Below, piece after piece: positions 1 through 9,066 of a DNA stretch of 43,135 bases. Each line of letters opens with the position of its first letter. Position 1 is the stretch's first letter. A model generated the notes under the pieces. That model had not been told where the DNA came from and did not search any database. It saw nothing but the letters and a program-made list of their open reading frames with translations. This DNA is from Colwellia sp. C1TZA3 (lineage in GTDB: Bacteria > Pseudomonadota > Gammaproteobacteria > Enterobacterales > Alteromonadaceae): assembly GCF_007954265.1 (NCBI RefSeq), contig NZ_VOLS01000036.1:1-43135 (forward strand), in the 5' to 3' direction. The position numbers were made by a program, and so were the translations under genes.

Positions 1-121
1 AGGAAAAATAACTCAAGGTAAGGCGCTCGATTGAGCAATAGCTGGCTATTGGGATTGAGAGCAACACAGCCTTGAGCTATTTTAACTAGTACAAGTGAGC
101 AATAACTTAATGGGATTGGTA
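1..121 (+). mobile_element. Element A copy 1 (truncated by window start)
   Basis: These are the last 121 bases of the 157-bp element A described at 13450-13606. The copy includes the central CAATAGC-tg-GCTATTG hairpin and the right terminus ending in ATTGGTA, and it is followed by TAA at 122-124, the usual 3-bp flank. The left arm is missing only because the window begins inside it. Confidence 0.9.
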
Positions 122-173
122 TAATACTAGCCTTGAAGAAAACTCTGTTACAAAGTAATTGATATAATTTATA

Positions 174-218
174 GGAATTAGAGGAATTAGAGGAATTATA
201 GGAATTAGAGGAATTAAG
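174..218 (+). repeat. Five-copy 9-bp tandem repeat in the leader of the GNAT gene
   Basis: Five head-to-tail units of GGAATTAGA are seen at 174-182, 183-191, 192-200, 201-209 and 210-218; the third reads GGAATTATA and the last GGAATTAAG. The array ends one base before the GTG start at 220, so its AGAGGA motifs supply the only Shine-Dalgarno-like sequence of the gene. A change in copy number would not alter the nearest motif but could alter the leader. Confidence 0.85.
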
Positions 219-219
219 C

Positions 220-639
220 GTGAACATTGAAATTATTGAAAACCCTGAAGCCGCGTTAATCGCTTTTTTAGATAAAAAAATTGCTGAATTTAACTGGGCG
301 CATTGGGAAGTTAGTGAACGTAAAGCCATTGCGGTGAAGTTAACTGATGACAAAAGTGATGTTATTGCTGGCGCCGCGGGACGAACCTTTGGTGATTGGT
401 TAATGATCAACACCTTGTGGGTATCAGATGCTCTTAGAGGCCAACAAGTGGGTAGCAAAATATTATATCAAATGGAGCAGGCGGCGTTAGCTAGAGGTTG
501 TAATAAAGCTTTACTCGATACGCTTAATTTTCAAGCCATGCCATTTTATGAAAAACACGGTTATCAAGTGCAATGGACGCAGCAAGGTTACCCTAAAACC
601 GGTTGCAGATATTATATGATGAAACAGTTAACGGTATAA
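220..639 (+). CDS. GNAT-family N-acetyltransferase
   Basis: A 139-residue protein with the single-domain GNAT fold. It should transfer an acetyl group from acetyl-CoA to an amine, but the substrate cannot be read from the sequence. The acetyl-CoA pyrophosphate-binding motif RGQQVGS lies at residues 73-79 after the beta-4 strand LMINTLWV. The C-terminal AMPFYEKHGYQ segment (about 106-116) is the usual GNAT beta-6/beta-7 region. The start is GTG, directly after a 9-bp tandem array that provides AGAGGA ribosome-binding motifs. The gene stands alone, with an element A copy about 100 bases upstream. Length is typical for the family. Specific function is unassigned. Confidence 0.85.
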   Translation: MNIEIIENPEAALIAFLDKKIAEFNWAHWEVSERKAIAVKLTDDKSDVIAGAAGRTFGDWLMINTLWVSDALRGQQVGSKILYQMEQAALARGCNKALLDTLNFQAMPFYEKHGYQVQWTQQGYPKTGCRYYMMKQLTV

Positions 640-740
640 AATAATGGGTTTATTTTGTGAAAAAAATGTATTTGGGTATTTATTGTGTCATTTAACAGTT
701 CAATCAAGCCATTTTATGCAACAAAACAGGAATTATCACC

Positions 741-1568
741 ATGAACATTGTTTTATTACTCAATAATGACATTGCCAGTAACTTGGCGTTAAATTTATTG
801 TTGCCCTCATTACAGGCGCATAATATTAAGCTGTTTTTATCCAGTAAAGTCGGTGGCAACAGCACACGGCCACAAGCCTTACAAGCGTTAGCCGAATTTG
901 AGCAATATGGCGTTTATCGGGCGCTTGAGCAAGTGCAGTCGAGTATAGAACAATCAGTGAATTTTAAAAGCTATGCTGAAATCACTCAGCAATACGCTAT
1001 TGAGATAGAAACCTTAAATCAGATAAATTCAGCTGAGGGCGTGGCAAAAATTCAGGCATGTTCAGCCGATTTAATTATTTCTATTCGTTATGGGGTAATT
1101 TTAAAACCGCCAATTATTGCGCTGTCAACACACGGTGTGATTAATTTACATTCTGGCTTATTGCCAGACTATCGCGGTGTTATGGCAACGTTTTGGGCGC
1201 TGTTTAATGGCGATAAGCAGTTGGCGACAAGCCTGCACTTTATCGATGACAGCACAATAGATATTGGCCGTATTATTGCTAATTCAACATTGTCAGTACA
1301 ACAGGATAAGTCTTATCTTTGGCATGTCTTGTCTTTGTATGTCGGGGGTTGCCAATTAATTGAGCAAACGATTAATACCCTTGAACGTGGTGGTGAACTC
1401 AACACGATTGCTCAAGCTGAGCAAGGTCATTATTTTACCTTCCCAAGCACTGAGCAAATTACCGCCTTTACCAGATGTTTTGGTGCATTGTATGAGCAAG
1501 ATGAAGTACTTGATTTACTTACCCACTCATCCACTTATAACGCTGTAGTTATTCATTTTAACCATTAA
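741..1568 (+). CDS. Formyltransferase-family protein (Fmt/GART-type domain)
   Basis: A 275-residue protein with a formyl-transferase N-terminal domain, the fold of methionyl-tRNA and glycinamide-ribotide formyltransferases that use 10-formyl-tetrahydrofolate. The catalytic triad is recognisable: N135 and H137 in VINLHSGLLPDYRG (about 133-146) and D174 in STIDIGRII. It is shorter than methionyl-tRNA formyltransferase (about 315 residues) and lacks an obvious C-terminal OB domain, so it is probably not Fmt. It more likely acts on a small molecule such as a sugar nucleotide or amino acid derivative. The start is ATG with AGGA eight bases upstream. It is convergent with the FMN reductase, with a hairpin between them. 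The substrate is unknown. Confidence 0.75.
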   Translation: MNIVLLLNNDIASNLALNLLLPSLQAHNIKLFLSSKVGGNSTRPQALQALAEFEQYGVYRALEQVQSSIEQSVNFKSYAEITQQYAIEIETLNQINSAEGVAKIQACSADLIISIRYGVILKPPIIALSTHGVINLHSGLLPDYRGVMATFWALFNGDKQLATSLHFIDDSTIDIGRIIANSTLSVQQDKSYLWHVLSLYVGGCQLIEQTINTLERGGELNTIAQAEQGHYFTFPSTEQITAFTRCFGALYEQDEVLDLLTHSSTYNAVVIHFNH

Positions 1569-1736
1569 AAATGAGCAGGTAATTAATCAACTTGGTATTA
1601 ATCATCATATTGACAGGCTCTGTGTGTAGTTCTTTTTCTGTCGGTAATAGAGCTGGCACAATCAAATTGGTATAAGCCCAAACAACCCAATGTTATGGTT
1701 AATATTAAGGTGAAGGGTAATATTAACGCTAGTGAT

Positions 1737-1770
1737 AAGACCTAAACCCTGCATGTAGTGTTTAGGTCTT
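1737..1770. terminator. Bidirectional terminator-like hairpin
   Basis: A perfect 11-bp stem (AAGACCTAAAC at 1737-1747 with GTTTAGGTCTT at 1760-1770) lies between the convergent formyltransferase-like and FMN reductase genes. The T tract is short on both strands, so termination strength is uncertain. Confidence 0.6.
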
Positions 1771-1779
1771 TACTCGATG

Positions 1780-2319
1780 TTATGTGATTAAAAGTTTTAT
1801 GGCGTTGAGCAATTGCTGATGTAACTCATCGTTAGTTAACCTGTTATTTTTCATATCAAAGTGTTCAAAAAAGTTGGGCACAGATAATGACGCTTTAACT
1901 TCGCCAGCAAAGTAGGGTGCTGAAGCGGTTGCCGCCGCTAAGACACTACTTGCGCCCCCCGGCCCTGGTGATGTAGCAAGTAATAACATAGGCTTACTTT
2001 GAAAAACTTTTTGATTAATCCGTGAGGTCCAATCAAATAAATTTTTATAGGCGGCAGTGTAACTACCGTTATGCTCAGCAAATGAAATGATAATGGCATC
2101 ACTTTCACCGAGTTTATCAAAGAATATTTTTGCTGCTTCAGGTTGGCCTAATTCCGCTTCCTTATCTTGGCTAAAAAGTGGTAATTCAAAGGCGTTTAAA
2201 TCCAGTACTTCAGCATCAATATTTGCTTGAATTTCAGCAGCTAAGTTAGCAGCATACGTGGCAAGTTGCTTGTTGATTGACTGGCGACTTGAACTCGCGC
2301 CAAAGGCGATTATTTTCAT
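1780..2319 (-). CDS. NADPH-dependent FMN reductase family protein
   Basis: A 179-residue flavodoxin-fold protein of the NADPH-dependent FMN/quinone reductase family (ChrR/azoreductase-like). The N-terminal phosphate-binding loop IIAFGASSSRQSINKQLA occupies residues 3-20. The segment AIIISFAEHNGSYTAAYKNL near residue 75 corresponds to the family's E-Y/H-N-G-S flavin-binding loop, and SPGPGGASS near residue 120 is the second nucleotide loop. I place the start at ATG 2319 because AAGGGA lies seven bases before it. An in-frame upstream ATG would add 25 non-conserved residues. It is expected to be cytosolic, reducing quinones or flavins. The physiological substrate is not evident. Confidence 0.85.
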   Translation of the reverse strand: MKIIAFGASSSRQSINKQLATYAANLAAEIQANIDAEVLDLNAFELPLFSQDKEAELGQPEAAKIFFDKLGESDAIIISFAEHNGSYTAAYKNLFDWTSRINQKVFQSKPMLLLATSPGPGGASSVLAAATASAPYFAGEVKASLSVPNFFEHFDMKNNRLTNDELHQQLLNAIKLLIT

Positions 2320-2454
2320 ATTTATTCCCTTGTTTATAGCTTGGTTTGCAGAGTTTTTAACTGCTTTGAATAACATTACTCTACAGTGTGACAAAATTTA
2401 GGTAAAATACTATGCATTAAATTTAGCATTTACTGATCTTATTTAGGATAGCCA

Positions 2455-3411
2455 GTGTCAAGTTACGAAAAACGTTTAAACAAATATATTAGTGACTCGG
2501 GCTATTGTTCGCGTCGATTTGCCGATAAATTGATCGAGAAAAGTCGTGTGACCATTAATGGCAAAGTACCAGAGCTTGGCACCAAAGTTGTGTCCGGTGA
2601 TATCGTTTGTATTGATGGTAATGAGATTAAAGCCAGCGCAAGTAATCATACCGACCGAGTTTATATTGCTTATAACAAGCCAATGGGCATTACTTGTACC
2701 ACTGAGCGGCAAGTAAAAGGCAATATTATTGATGCTATTGGCCATACTAAACGCATATTTCCTATCGGCAGATTAGATAAACCCTCAGAAGGGCTGATAT
2801 TTCTGACCAGTGACGGTGATATTGTTAATAAAATATTACGGGCCGAAAATGCCCACGATAAAGAATATATCGTCAAAGTGGACAAGCCGATCAGTGAACG
2901 CTTTGTTGAACGGATGTCAAAAGGTGTGCCTATTTTAGGCACTATTACCAAACCCTGTGTTGTTAAACATGAGAGTAAATTTGTTTTTCGTATTATTCTC
3001 ACCCAAGGCTTGAATCGACAAATTCGCCGTATGTGTGAATATCTTGATTATGAAGTGACTGAGCTACAACGTTCGCGCATTATGAATGTTGAACTGGGCA
3101 ATTTACGTTCGGGAGAGTGGCGCGACTTAACAGTAAGCGAAATGGCGGAGATAAACACAGCAGTGGCGGGTTCTCGCAAAACCGCACTGGGAGATGACTT
3201 TACTGAAGCAGAAATTAATGATGATGACGTTACTCAGGTAGACGTTATTGATGCGGTTGAAAAAGTCGACATAACAGATATTAAACATGCCAGTAAAACC
3301 ATCGAGTCGAAAGCACATGCTGCTGCGCGAAAACTAACCCGTATAGATGTGAAAAAACCAACAGCAACATCATCAGGCAAAAAGCGTTTAAGTTTAAAAA
3401 AGAAAAGTTAA
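2455..3411 (+). CDS. rluF: 23S rRNA pseudouridine(2604) synthase RluF
   Basis: A 318-residue pseudouridine synthase of the RsuA/RluB/E/F group. RluF converts U2604 of 23S rRNA to pseudouridine. An S4 RNA-binding domain occupies about residues 5-60 (RLNKYISDSGYCSRR), followed by the catalytic domain with GRLDKPSEGLIFLT, where D108 is the nucleophile. The RQIRRMCEYLDYEVTELQR motif near residue 190 is typical of RluF. The tail beyond about residue 240 is long, charged and lysine-rich and looks disordered, as in other RluF/RluB proteins. The start is GTG with TAGGAT upstream. It is divergent from the FMN reductase. Confidence 0.9.
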   Translation: MSSYEKRLNKYISDSGYCSRRFADKLIEKSRVTINGKVPELGTKVVSGDIVCIDGNEIKASASNHTDRVYIAYNKPMGITCTTERQVKGNIIDAIGHTKRIFPIGRLDKPSEGLIFLTSDGDIVNKILRAENAHDKEYIVKVDKPISERFVERMSKGVPILGTITKPCVVKHESKFVFRIILTQGLNRQIRRMCEYLDYEVTELQRSRIMNVELGNLRSGEWRDLTVSEMAEINTAVAGSRKTALGDDFTEAEINDDDVTQVDVIDAVEKVDITDIKHASKTIESKAHAAARKLTRIDVKKPTATSSGKKRLSLKKKS

Positions 3412-3441
3412 TGATCTTATCGAACAAGGAGAGTAAATACT

Positions 3442-4068
3442 ATGCACGTTCCAGAAAAATGGCGCTTAGTTGAACAATCGGATATTTTTGCCTTTATTGA
3501 GAAGCATAGCTTTGCAACAATCGTTTCACCGTCATTGCAGTCGAGTCATCTACCGTTAATGTTAGATGCTAGTAATCGCTGTTTAATCGGGCACTTTGCT
3601 CGTAATAATCCACATTGGCGTGAGTTTCAACACGATGCATTGCAGCAACACTTGGTGATATTTAATGGTCCTCATGGCTATATTTCTCCAACTTGGTATG
3701 ACAATAAACCTGCAGTACCGACATGGAATTATGCCGCAGTACATATCAAAGGCTGTGCTGAAATACTCAGTGGAAATGAGACAATCCAAGCGATTGAAAT
3801 GCTTATGCTCAAACATGAGCCTGAGTTGTTAGTTAAGCGCGATGTGGTTACTGCAGATTATCAAGAAAAATTAAGCAAAGGCATTGTAGGTTTTAAAATT
3901 TCAATCGATGTTATTGACGCAAAAGCCAAGCTGGGTCAGCATCGTTCAATAGCAGATCAACAAGGCGTAACAGCTGCGCTTAGTCAATCCTCATCTGCTG
4001 AGCACCAAGCGTTACTTGAATATATGCATGAATTTAAGCTGGGCATAGGCGAACCTGCTAAGCTTTGA
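3442..4068 (+). CDS. PaiB-family FMN-binding protein
   Basis: A 208-residue protein of the FMN_bind_2/PaiB family, a split-barrel flavin-binding fold. The Bacillus member PaiB is described as a repressor of sporulation and degradative-enzyme genes. In Gram-negative bacteria the role is unclear. Family landmarks are MHVPEKWR at the N terminus, SHLPLMLD (about 35-42), GPHGYISPTWY with VPTWNYAAVHIKG (about 75-105), and GIVGFKI with KAKLGQHRS near 150-172. The start is ATG with a good AAGGAGAG ribosome-binding site. It lies 30 bases after rluF on the same strand and could be cotranscribed. Confidence 0.88.
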   Translation: MHVPEKWRLVEQSDIFAFIEKHSFATIVSPSLQSSHLPLMLDASNRCLIGHFARNNPHWREFQHDALQQHLVIFNGPHGYISPTWYDNKPAVPTWNYAAVHIKGCAEILSGNETIQAIEMLMLKHEPELLVKRDVVTADYQEKLSKGIVGFKISIDVIDAKAKLGQHRSIADQQGVTAALSQSSSAEHQALLEYMHEFKLGIGEPAKL

Positions 4069-4100
4069 TTTTTAACGATGCTTGTCTTTATCTAATCCAC

Positions 4101-5018
4101 CTATTTTAAGTTTAATAAGTTTGCTGGCGAATACTGATCGGTTAATAGTGGTGATGCTTGCGGCCAATCTTGTACTGTTGCTGTTGAGATCATTTTGCGG
4201 TTAATCTCGATAATGTTGACGTTAAATGGGGATAACTTTGCTTTTAATGATTTAGCGCGCTGGGCGATAATATCAGCTTTAGGTAAGCGCTTAGCACTGG
4301 CTAATATGATGCGATTATTGTTGTTGTTATTTTTAACATTGAAAAAGTCACCAAATACAGCTTTATAAGTCGCTGATTCATAATCGTATAATTCACTGAC
4401 TGAAAAGGTATTTGCCGCTAACACACCATTGTCGCTCAGTAAGCTTTTAGCTTCTTGTAAGAATTCTTGCGTCATTAAGTGTTCGGGTATGTAGTCACCG
4501 TTAAAAGCGTCAAGAATTATCCAATCGTATTTTTGTTTTGTGATCGCTGCACGTTTAACAAAAATGCGCCCATCTTGTGCTACTGCGGTAATGTCTTCAT
4601 TTTCAAAAAAGCCAAAATAGTTTCGTGCTACTTTAATAACTGCCGGATCTATTTCCACGTTAGTAATGCTCGCTTTTGGATAAATTTGGTGTAAGACATT
4701 CGACATCGTACCGCCGCCTAAACCAATAATTAAAATACGCTCAGGGTTAGGGTTAATTAATAAGCTTGAAAATAACATTTTTGTATAGTTAAAAACTAAG
4801 CGTTGCGGATGGTCGACCAACATACAACTTTGTTGAGTTTTAGCACTTCTAACATTGAATTTTAAGCAACGTAAACCGCTATATTCTTCGACTAATATGT
4901 TGCGATATAACGAACGTTCACTGTGAATAGTTTTGCCCATCGCTTGTGTACTTAAGGCCGAGCTAATCAGGACATTGCTGATTATGACGATTAGGAGAGT
5001 AGTCACTAATTTATTCAT
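4101..5018 (-). CDS. Spermidine synthase-like (aminopropyltransferase-fold) protein
   Basis: A 305-residue protein with the SpeE/methyltransferase Rossmann fold. Seen are the nucleotide-binding loop IIGLGGGT (97-104), the acidic pair VEIDP (121-125), the AQDGR loop (147-151) and DAFNGDYIPEH (170-180). The N terminus (residues 1-28) is a strongly hydrophobic segment ending in small residues, so the domain may be exported or tethered to the membrane, unlike cytosolic SpeE. The start at ATG 5018 has AAGGAGC upstream and overlaps the stop of the preceding membrane-protein gene by 8 bases, indicating coupling. In many genomes these two parts form one fused protein. True aminopropyltransferase activity is uncertain. 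Confidence 0.8.
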   Translation of the reverse strand: MNKLVTTLLIVIISNVLISSALSTQAMGKTIHSERSLYRNILVEEYSGLRCLKFNVRSAKTQQSCMLVDHPQRLVFNYTKMLFSSLLINPNPERILIIGLGGGTMSNVLHQIYPKASITNVEIDPAVIKVARNYFGFFENEDITAVAQDGRIFVKRAAITKQKYDWIILDAFNGDYIPEHLMTQEFLQEAKSLLSDNGVLAANTFSVSELYDYESATYKAVFGDFFNVKNNNNNNRIILASAKRLPKADIIAQRAKSLKAKLSPFNVNIIEINRKMISTATVQDWPQASPLLTDQYSPANLLNLK

Positions 5019-5736
5019 TTGCTGCTCCTTGTTGATTAATAGCATGGCTATTGAGGCAGCTTTTGGACTGATTGACGCGATGGAAGATCATGGCAATCAA
5101 TCCCAGCACCATAAGCGTGGTACTAAAGGCCATAATAATGTCGTTAACCTCAAACCATAACACTAAATAAAATGAAGTTATAATGGTGCCCAAAGCACTG
5201 CCGAGCGTTGAGACAAAGTAGAGAAAGCCAGCCACTTGGCCGCTTTTGTTTTTATCAGTGACTAACAGGCGTACCGAGTAAGGTGAGATCATGCCTAATA
5301 TCACAGTTGGTACGAAAAACAAGGCCATTGACGCTAATAATGAACCATAACGAGTATCTTCAATGGCAAGAAATATAGCTTCCATTATCGATTGTGCAGA
5401 AAATGCTACCGGTAAAACAGCGATACCCGCACAGATAAAAATTAATCCGTAGCGCTTTAAAGAAGCCGCTTTGGTTGATAACTTACCACCAGCTAAATAG
5501 CCAAAAGATAAACTCAGCATAAATACTGTGATGATACTGCCCCAAATATGGACACTACTGCCAAAAAATGGCGCTAAAATTCTGCCACCTAATAGTTCAA
5601 TGCCCATAATGCAAAAGCCACTAGAGAAGGCCAGTAAATAAATCATTGGGTTTTGCCAGGCTACCGTATTGTTATTTTCATTAGTCATTTGGCTTACTAC
5701 TTTAGTTATTAGTGTTATTTGTGTCAGCTTGCTCAT
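5011..5736 (-). CDS. Six-helix membrane protein, N-terminal part of a spermidine synthase-like system
   Basis: A 241-residue protein with about six transmembrane helices (roughly residues 32-52, 64-85, 93-111, 126-148, 160-184 and 192-212). It resembles the membrane domain that precedes the SpeE-like domain in fused MFS-type spermidine synthase-like proteins (FGYLAGGKLS, PTVILGMISPYSVRL). It is encoded directly upstream of the soluble SpeE-like partner with an 8-base overlap, so the two are probably made together and may form one complex. An internal ATG at 5688 is an alternative start; neither site has a strong ribosome-binding site. The transported or modified substrate is unknown. Confidence 0.75.
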   Translation of the reverse strand: MSKLTQITLITKVVSQMTNENNNTVAWQNPMIYLLAFSSGFCIMGIELLGGRILAPFFGSSVHIWGSIITVFMLSLSFGYLAGGKLSTKAASLKRYGLIFICAGIAVLPVAFSAQSIMEAIFLAIEDTRYGSLLASMALFFVPTVILGMISPYSVRLLVTDKNKSGQVAGFLYFVSTLGSALGTIITSFYLVLWFEVNDIIMAFSTTLMVLGLIAMIFHRVNQSKSCLNSHAINQQGAANE

Positions 5737-5770
5737 TTATCTTAAACATAACCGCGCTAAGATACTAGGC

Positions 5771-5803
5771 ACAAAAAAAGGCTTGTGATAAAAACAAGCC
5801 TTT
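5771..5803 (-). terminator. Rho-independent terminator of uvrA
   Basis: A 10-bp stem (AAAGGCTTGT at 5777-5786, ACAAGCCTTT at 5794-5803) is followed on the minus strand by a run of seven T. It lies 36 bases past the uvrA stop. Confidence 0.85.
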
Positions 5804-5838
5804 AGGAAAAATATCATCATTGATACTTATGTCATGCT

Positions 5839-8697
5839 TTATTTAGCGCGTGACTTTTTAGCCGCTTTTTCTTTCGCTAGTAAAGGTTTTAAAAATCTCG
5901 CGGTGTGAGAGCTTTTATGTTGAGCAACTTGCTCTGGCGTGCCAGTGACTAATATTTCACCACCACCTGAACCTCCTTCTGGACCTAAGTCTATTACCCA
6001 ATCTGCGGTTTTTATCACATCTAAGTTATGCTCAATCACTACAATGGTATTGCCATGGTCACGTAAACGATGAATAACCTGCAATAACTGTTTAATATCG
6101 TGAAAATGCAAGCCGGTGGTCGGTTCATCTAAAATATAAAGTGTTTTACCGGTATCGCGCTTTGATAACTCTTTTGACAATTTTACCCGCTGCGCTTCAC
6201 CACCCGAAAGTGTGGTGGCTGACTGACCCAGTTTTATATAAGTAAGACCAACATCCATTAGGGTTTGTAACTTACGTTTTATGGCTGGGATCGGTGAGAA
6301 AAACTCACAAGCATCTTCAATGGTCATATCAAGCACTTCATGAATGCTTTTGCCTTTGTATTTGACTTCTAAGGTTTCACGGTTATAACGTTTACATTTA
6401 CACACGTCACAAGGCACATAAACATCGGGTAAAAAATGCATTTCAACTTTAATTAAACCGTCACCCTGACAAGCTTCACAGCGGCCACCTTTAACATTAA
6501 AGCTAAAGCGACCCGCTTTATACCCCCGTGATCGTGACTCTTGTGTTGCGGCGAAAATATCACGAATAGCGGTAAACATACCGGTATAAGTGGCGGGATT
6601 AGAGCGCGGCGTTCTGCCAATCGGGCTTTGGTCAATATCGATTACTTTATCAAGTAAATGTAAACCGATAATCTCTTTATGTGGTGCGGGTTCTTGTGTG
6701 GTGGCGCCATTTAATTCAATGTGAGCAAGTTTGTATAAGGTATCGTTAATTAGTGTTGATTTACCTGAGCCTGAAACGCCAGTAATACAAGTCATTAAGC
6801 CATTAGGAATAACAACATCAACATTTTTTAAGTTATTGCCTGTTGCGCCTTTAAGTTCAAGCACGTTATTTTTGTCAAAAGGTACTCTAACCTTGGGTAT
6901 TTCAATGCGTTCTTTACCTGATAGGTATCTGCCGGTAAGTGAGTCTTCACAAGCTAAAATATCATCAACATTACCTTCAGCAATAATATGACCGCCATGA
7001 ACACCAGCACCAGGACCAATATCAATGACATAGTCAGCGGCGCGAATAGCGTCTTCGTCATGCTCCACCACGATAACGGTATTGCCTAAATCCCGTAAGT
7101 GGATAAGGGTTTCTAACAAACGTTCATTATCACGTTGATGCAAACCAATTGACGGCTCATCTAACACGTACATCACCCCGACTAAACCTGCACCTATCTG
7201 GCTCGCTAAACGAATGCGTTGGGCCTCACCGCCTGATAAAGTGCCTGCGGCGCGTGACAAATTAAGGTAATTTAAGCCAACATTCACCAAAAAGCCTAAG
7301 CGATCACAGACTTCTTTAAGAATTTTTTCAGCAATTTGTCCCTTTTGCCCGGTTAACTCTAGACCTCGGAAGAACGCTAAGGCATCAGCAATGGCATATT
7401 CAGCCACATCAGTTAATGGCGTATTACCAACAAAAACATTACGTGCTTCTAAGCGTAGTCGACTGCCGTTGCAGTCTGGGCAACTTTGGCTATTAAGATA
7501 TTTAGCTAATTCTTCACGAACCGCGTTAGATTCTGTTTCGCGGTAACGCCGGTCCATGTTATTTAAAATACCTTCAAACGGGTGTTTGCGAATCACAATG
7601 TCACCACGGTCATTCATGTATTTAAATTCAATTTTCTGTTTGCCGCTGCCGGTTAAAATGAGTTGTTGAGTTTTTTCATCTAACTCATTGAATGCTAAAT
7701 CTAAGGGAAATTTATAATGCTCAGCCAAGGCTTGCAACATTTGATAATAATAGAAGTTACGCTTATCCCAACCACGAATAGCGCCACCAGCTAAGCTTAA
7801 CGCTGGATTAGCAATAACACGACTTTGGTCAAAAAACTGTTGATTGCCTAAACCATCACAGGTTTGACATGCGCCTGCGGGGTTGTTGAAAGAGAACAAA
7901 CGTGGTTCTAACTCTTGCATGCTATAACCACATTTTGCGCAGGCAAAATTAGCTGAAAACACCAACTCCTCTCTTTTAGGCTCATCCATAAAGCCAATTT
8001 TCACTGTACCTGAGGTCAGTGAAAGCGCGGTTTCAAAAGATTCAGCTAGACGCAATTGAATATCTTCACGCACTTTAAGACGGTCAACGACCACCTCAAT
8101 TGTATGTTTTTTCTGTAACTCTAAGGTCGGCGGATCGGATAAATCACAAATTTCGCCATCTATTCGAGCACGGATATAACCTTGTGCGGCAAGGTTATCT
8201 AATAATTTAACATGCTCACCTTTACGGTCTTGTAACACGGGCGCTAACACCATTACTTTAGTGCCTTCTTCAAGCGCTAATACCCGATCAACCATTTGTG
8301 AAATGGTTTGTGCAGCTAGCGGTTGGTGGTGTGTTGGGCAACGAGGCTCACCAACGCGGGCATATAGCAGGCGTAAATAATCATATATTTCGGTGATGGT
8401 ACCGACGGTTGAACGCGGGTTGTGCGAAGTCGACTTCTGTTCAATTGAAATGGCTGGAGATAAACCTTCAATGTGATCGACATCAGGCTTTTCCATTAAA
8501 GATAAAAATTGGCGCGCATAAGCAGAAAGTGATTCTACATAACGTCTTTGTCCTTCTGCGTACAAGGTATCAAAGGCTAAGGATGATTTACCTGAGCCGG
8601 AAAGACCGGTAATAACAATTAATTTGTCGCGAGGAATATCTACATTAATATTTTTCAAGTTATGAGTGCGTGCACCCCTGACTTCAATTTTCTTCAT
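5839..8697 (-). CDS. uvrA: Excinuclease ABC subunit A (UvrA)
   Basis: A 952-residue UvrA, close to the usual length of about 940. It is the damage-recognition ATPase of nucleotide excision repair, acting as a dimer with UvrB. Two ABC cassettes are complete: the first Walker [10 protein letters not shown] is at 31-39 and the second, GVSGSGKST, near 640. There are LSGGEAQR signatures in both halves, and zinc-binding cysteine clusters CAKCGYSM...CQTC (about 253-283) and CEACQGDG...CDVCKCKR (about 740-770). The start is ATG. It diverges from the YajR-like gene. No SOS box with the gammaproteobacterial CTGT-N8-ACAG spacing was found in the 8698-9066 space. Confidence 0.98.
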   Translation of the reverse strand: MKKIEVRGARTHNLKNINVDIPRDKLIVITGLSGSGKSSLAFDTLYAEGQRRYVESLSAYARQFLSLMEKPDVDHIEGLSPAISIEQKSTSHNPRSTVGTITEIYDYLRLLYARVGEPRCPTHHQPLAAQTISQMVDRVLALEEGTKVMVLAPVLQDRKGEHVKLLDNLAAQGYIRARIDGEICDLSDPPTLELQKKHTIEVVVDRLKVREDIQLRLAESFETALSLTSGTVKIGFMDEPKREELVFSANFACAKCGYSMQELEPRLFSFNNPAGACQTCDGLGNQQFFDQSRVIANPALSLAGGAIRGWDKRNFYYYQMLQALAEHYKFPLDLAFNELDEKTQQLILTGSGKQKIEFKYMNDRGDIVIRKHPFEGILNNMDRRYRETESNAVREELAKYLNSQSCPDCNGSRLRLEARNVFVGNTPLTDVAEYAIADALAFFRGLELTGQKGQIAEKILKEVCDRLGFLVNVGLNYLNLSRAAGTLSGGEAQRIRLASQIGAGLVGVMYVLDEPSIGLHQRDNERLLETLIHLRDLGNTVIVVEHDEDAIRAADYVIDIGPGAGVHGGHIIAEGNVDDILACEDSLTGRYLSGKERIEIPKVRVPFDKNNVLELKGATGNNLKNVDVVIPNGLMTCITGVSGSGKSTLINDTLYKLAHIELNGATTQEPAPHKEIIGLHLLDKVIDIDQSPIGRTPRSNPATYTGMFTAIRDIFAATQESRSRGYKAGRFSFNVKGGRCEACQGDGLIKVEMHFLPDVYVPCDVCKCKRYNRETLEVKYKGKSIHEVLDMTIEDACEFFSPIPAIKRKLQTLMDVGLTYIKLGQSATTLSGGEAQRVKLSKELSKRDTGKTLYILDEPTTGLHFHDIKQLLQVIHRLRDHGNTIVVIEHNLDVIKTADWVIDLGPEGGSGGGEILVTGTPEQVAQHKSSHTARFLKPLLAKEKAAKKSRAK

Positions 8698-9066
8698 AAT
8701 GATATGGTGACCAGTTTAACGCCCGAGGACTGTGATACGAAATACCTGTATGCAAAGATCAGACTGATTGCAAATTACCTTACGCTATGATTTAAAGTAA
8801 CGATTAACGACAAAATAGCACCCGAGCAAAGCTGTTTTGACAGTAAATTACCCTAAAGCTTGTTTTACCTGAACATAAAGTTAGAATCGAATATTATCGC
8901 ACAGTTTTTTAATCCAAATTCAGCTAAAATCTCTGTTTTTTTTCATTCAAAACCCGTGTTAAGATATAATCGTTTATATACCCGCTCCACTTCAATAGGC
9001 AGATTTCAGCAAGTCGAGCAAGGGTATAGCTATATCTCCCCCTATAAATTAAGAGTTAAAACCTTC

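Noticed and set aside
8698-9066. LexA/SOS box in front of uvrA
   Set aside because: CTGTTTTGACAG occurs near 8832, but the half-sites are only four bases apart instead of eight, so it does not fit the gammaproteobacterial SOS box.
8860-9066. Longer N terminus (69 residues) for the YajR-like protein
   Set aside because: The extension has no homology to YajR, and ATG 9067 gives exactly the 454-residue length of E. coli YajR.
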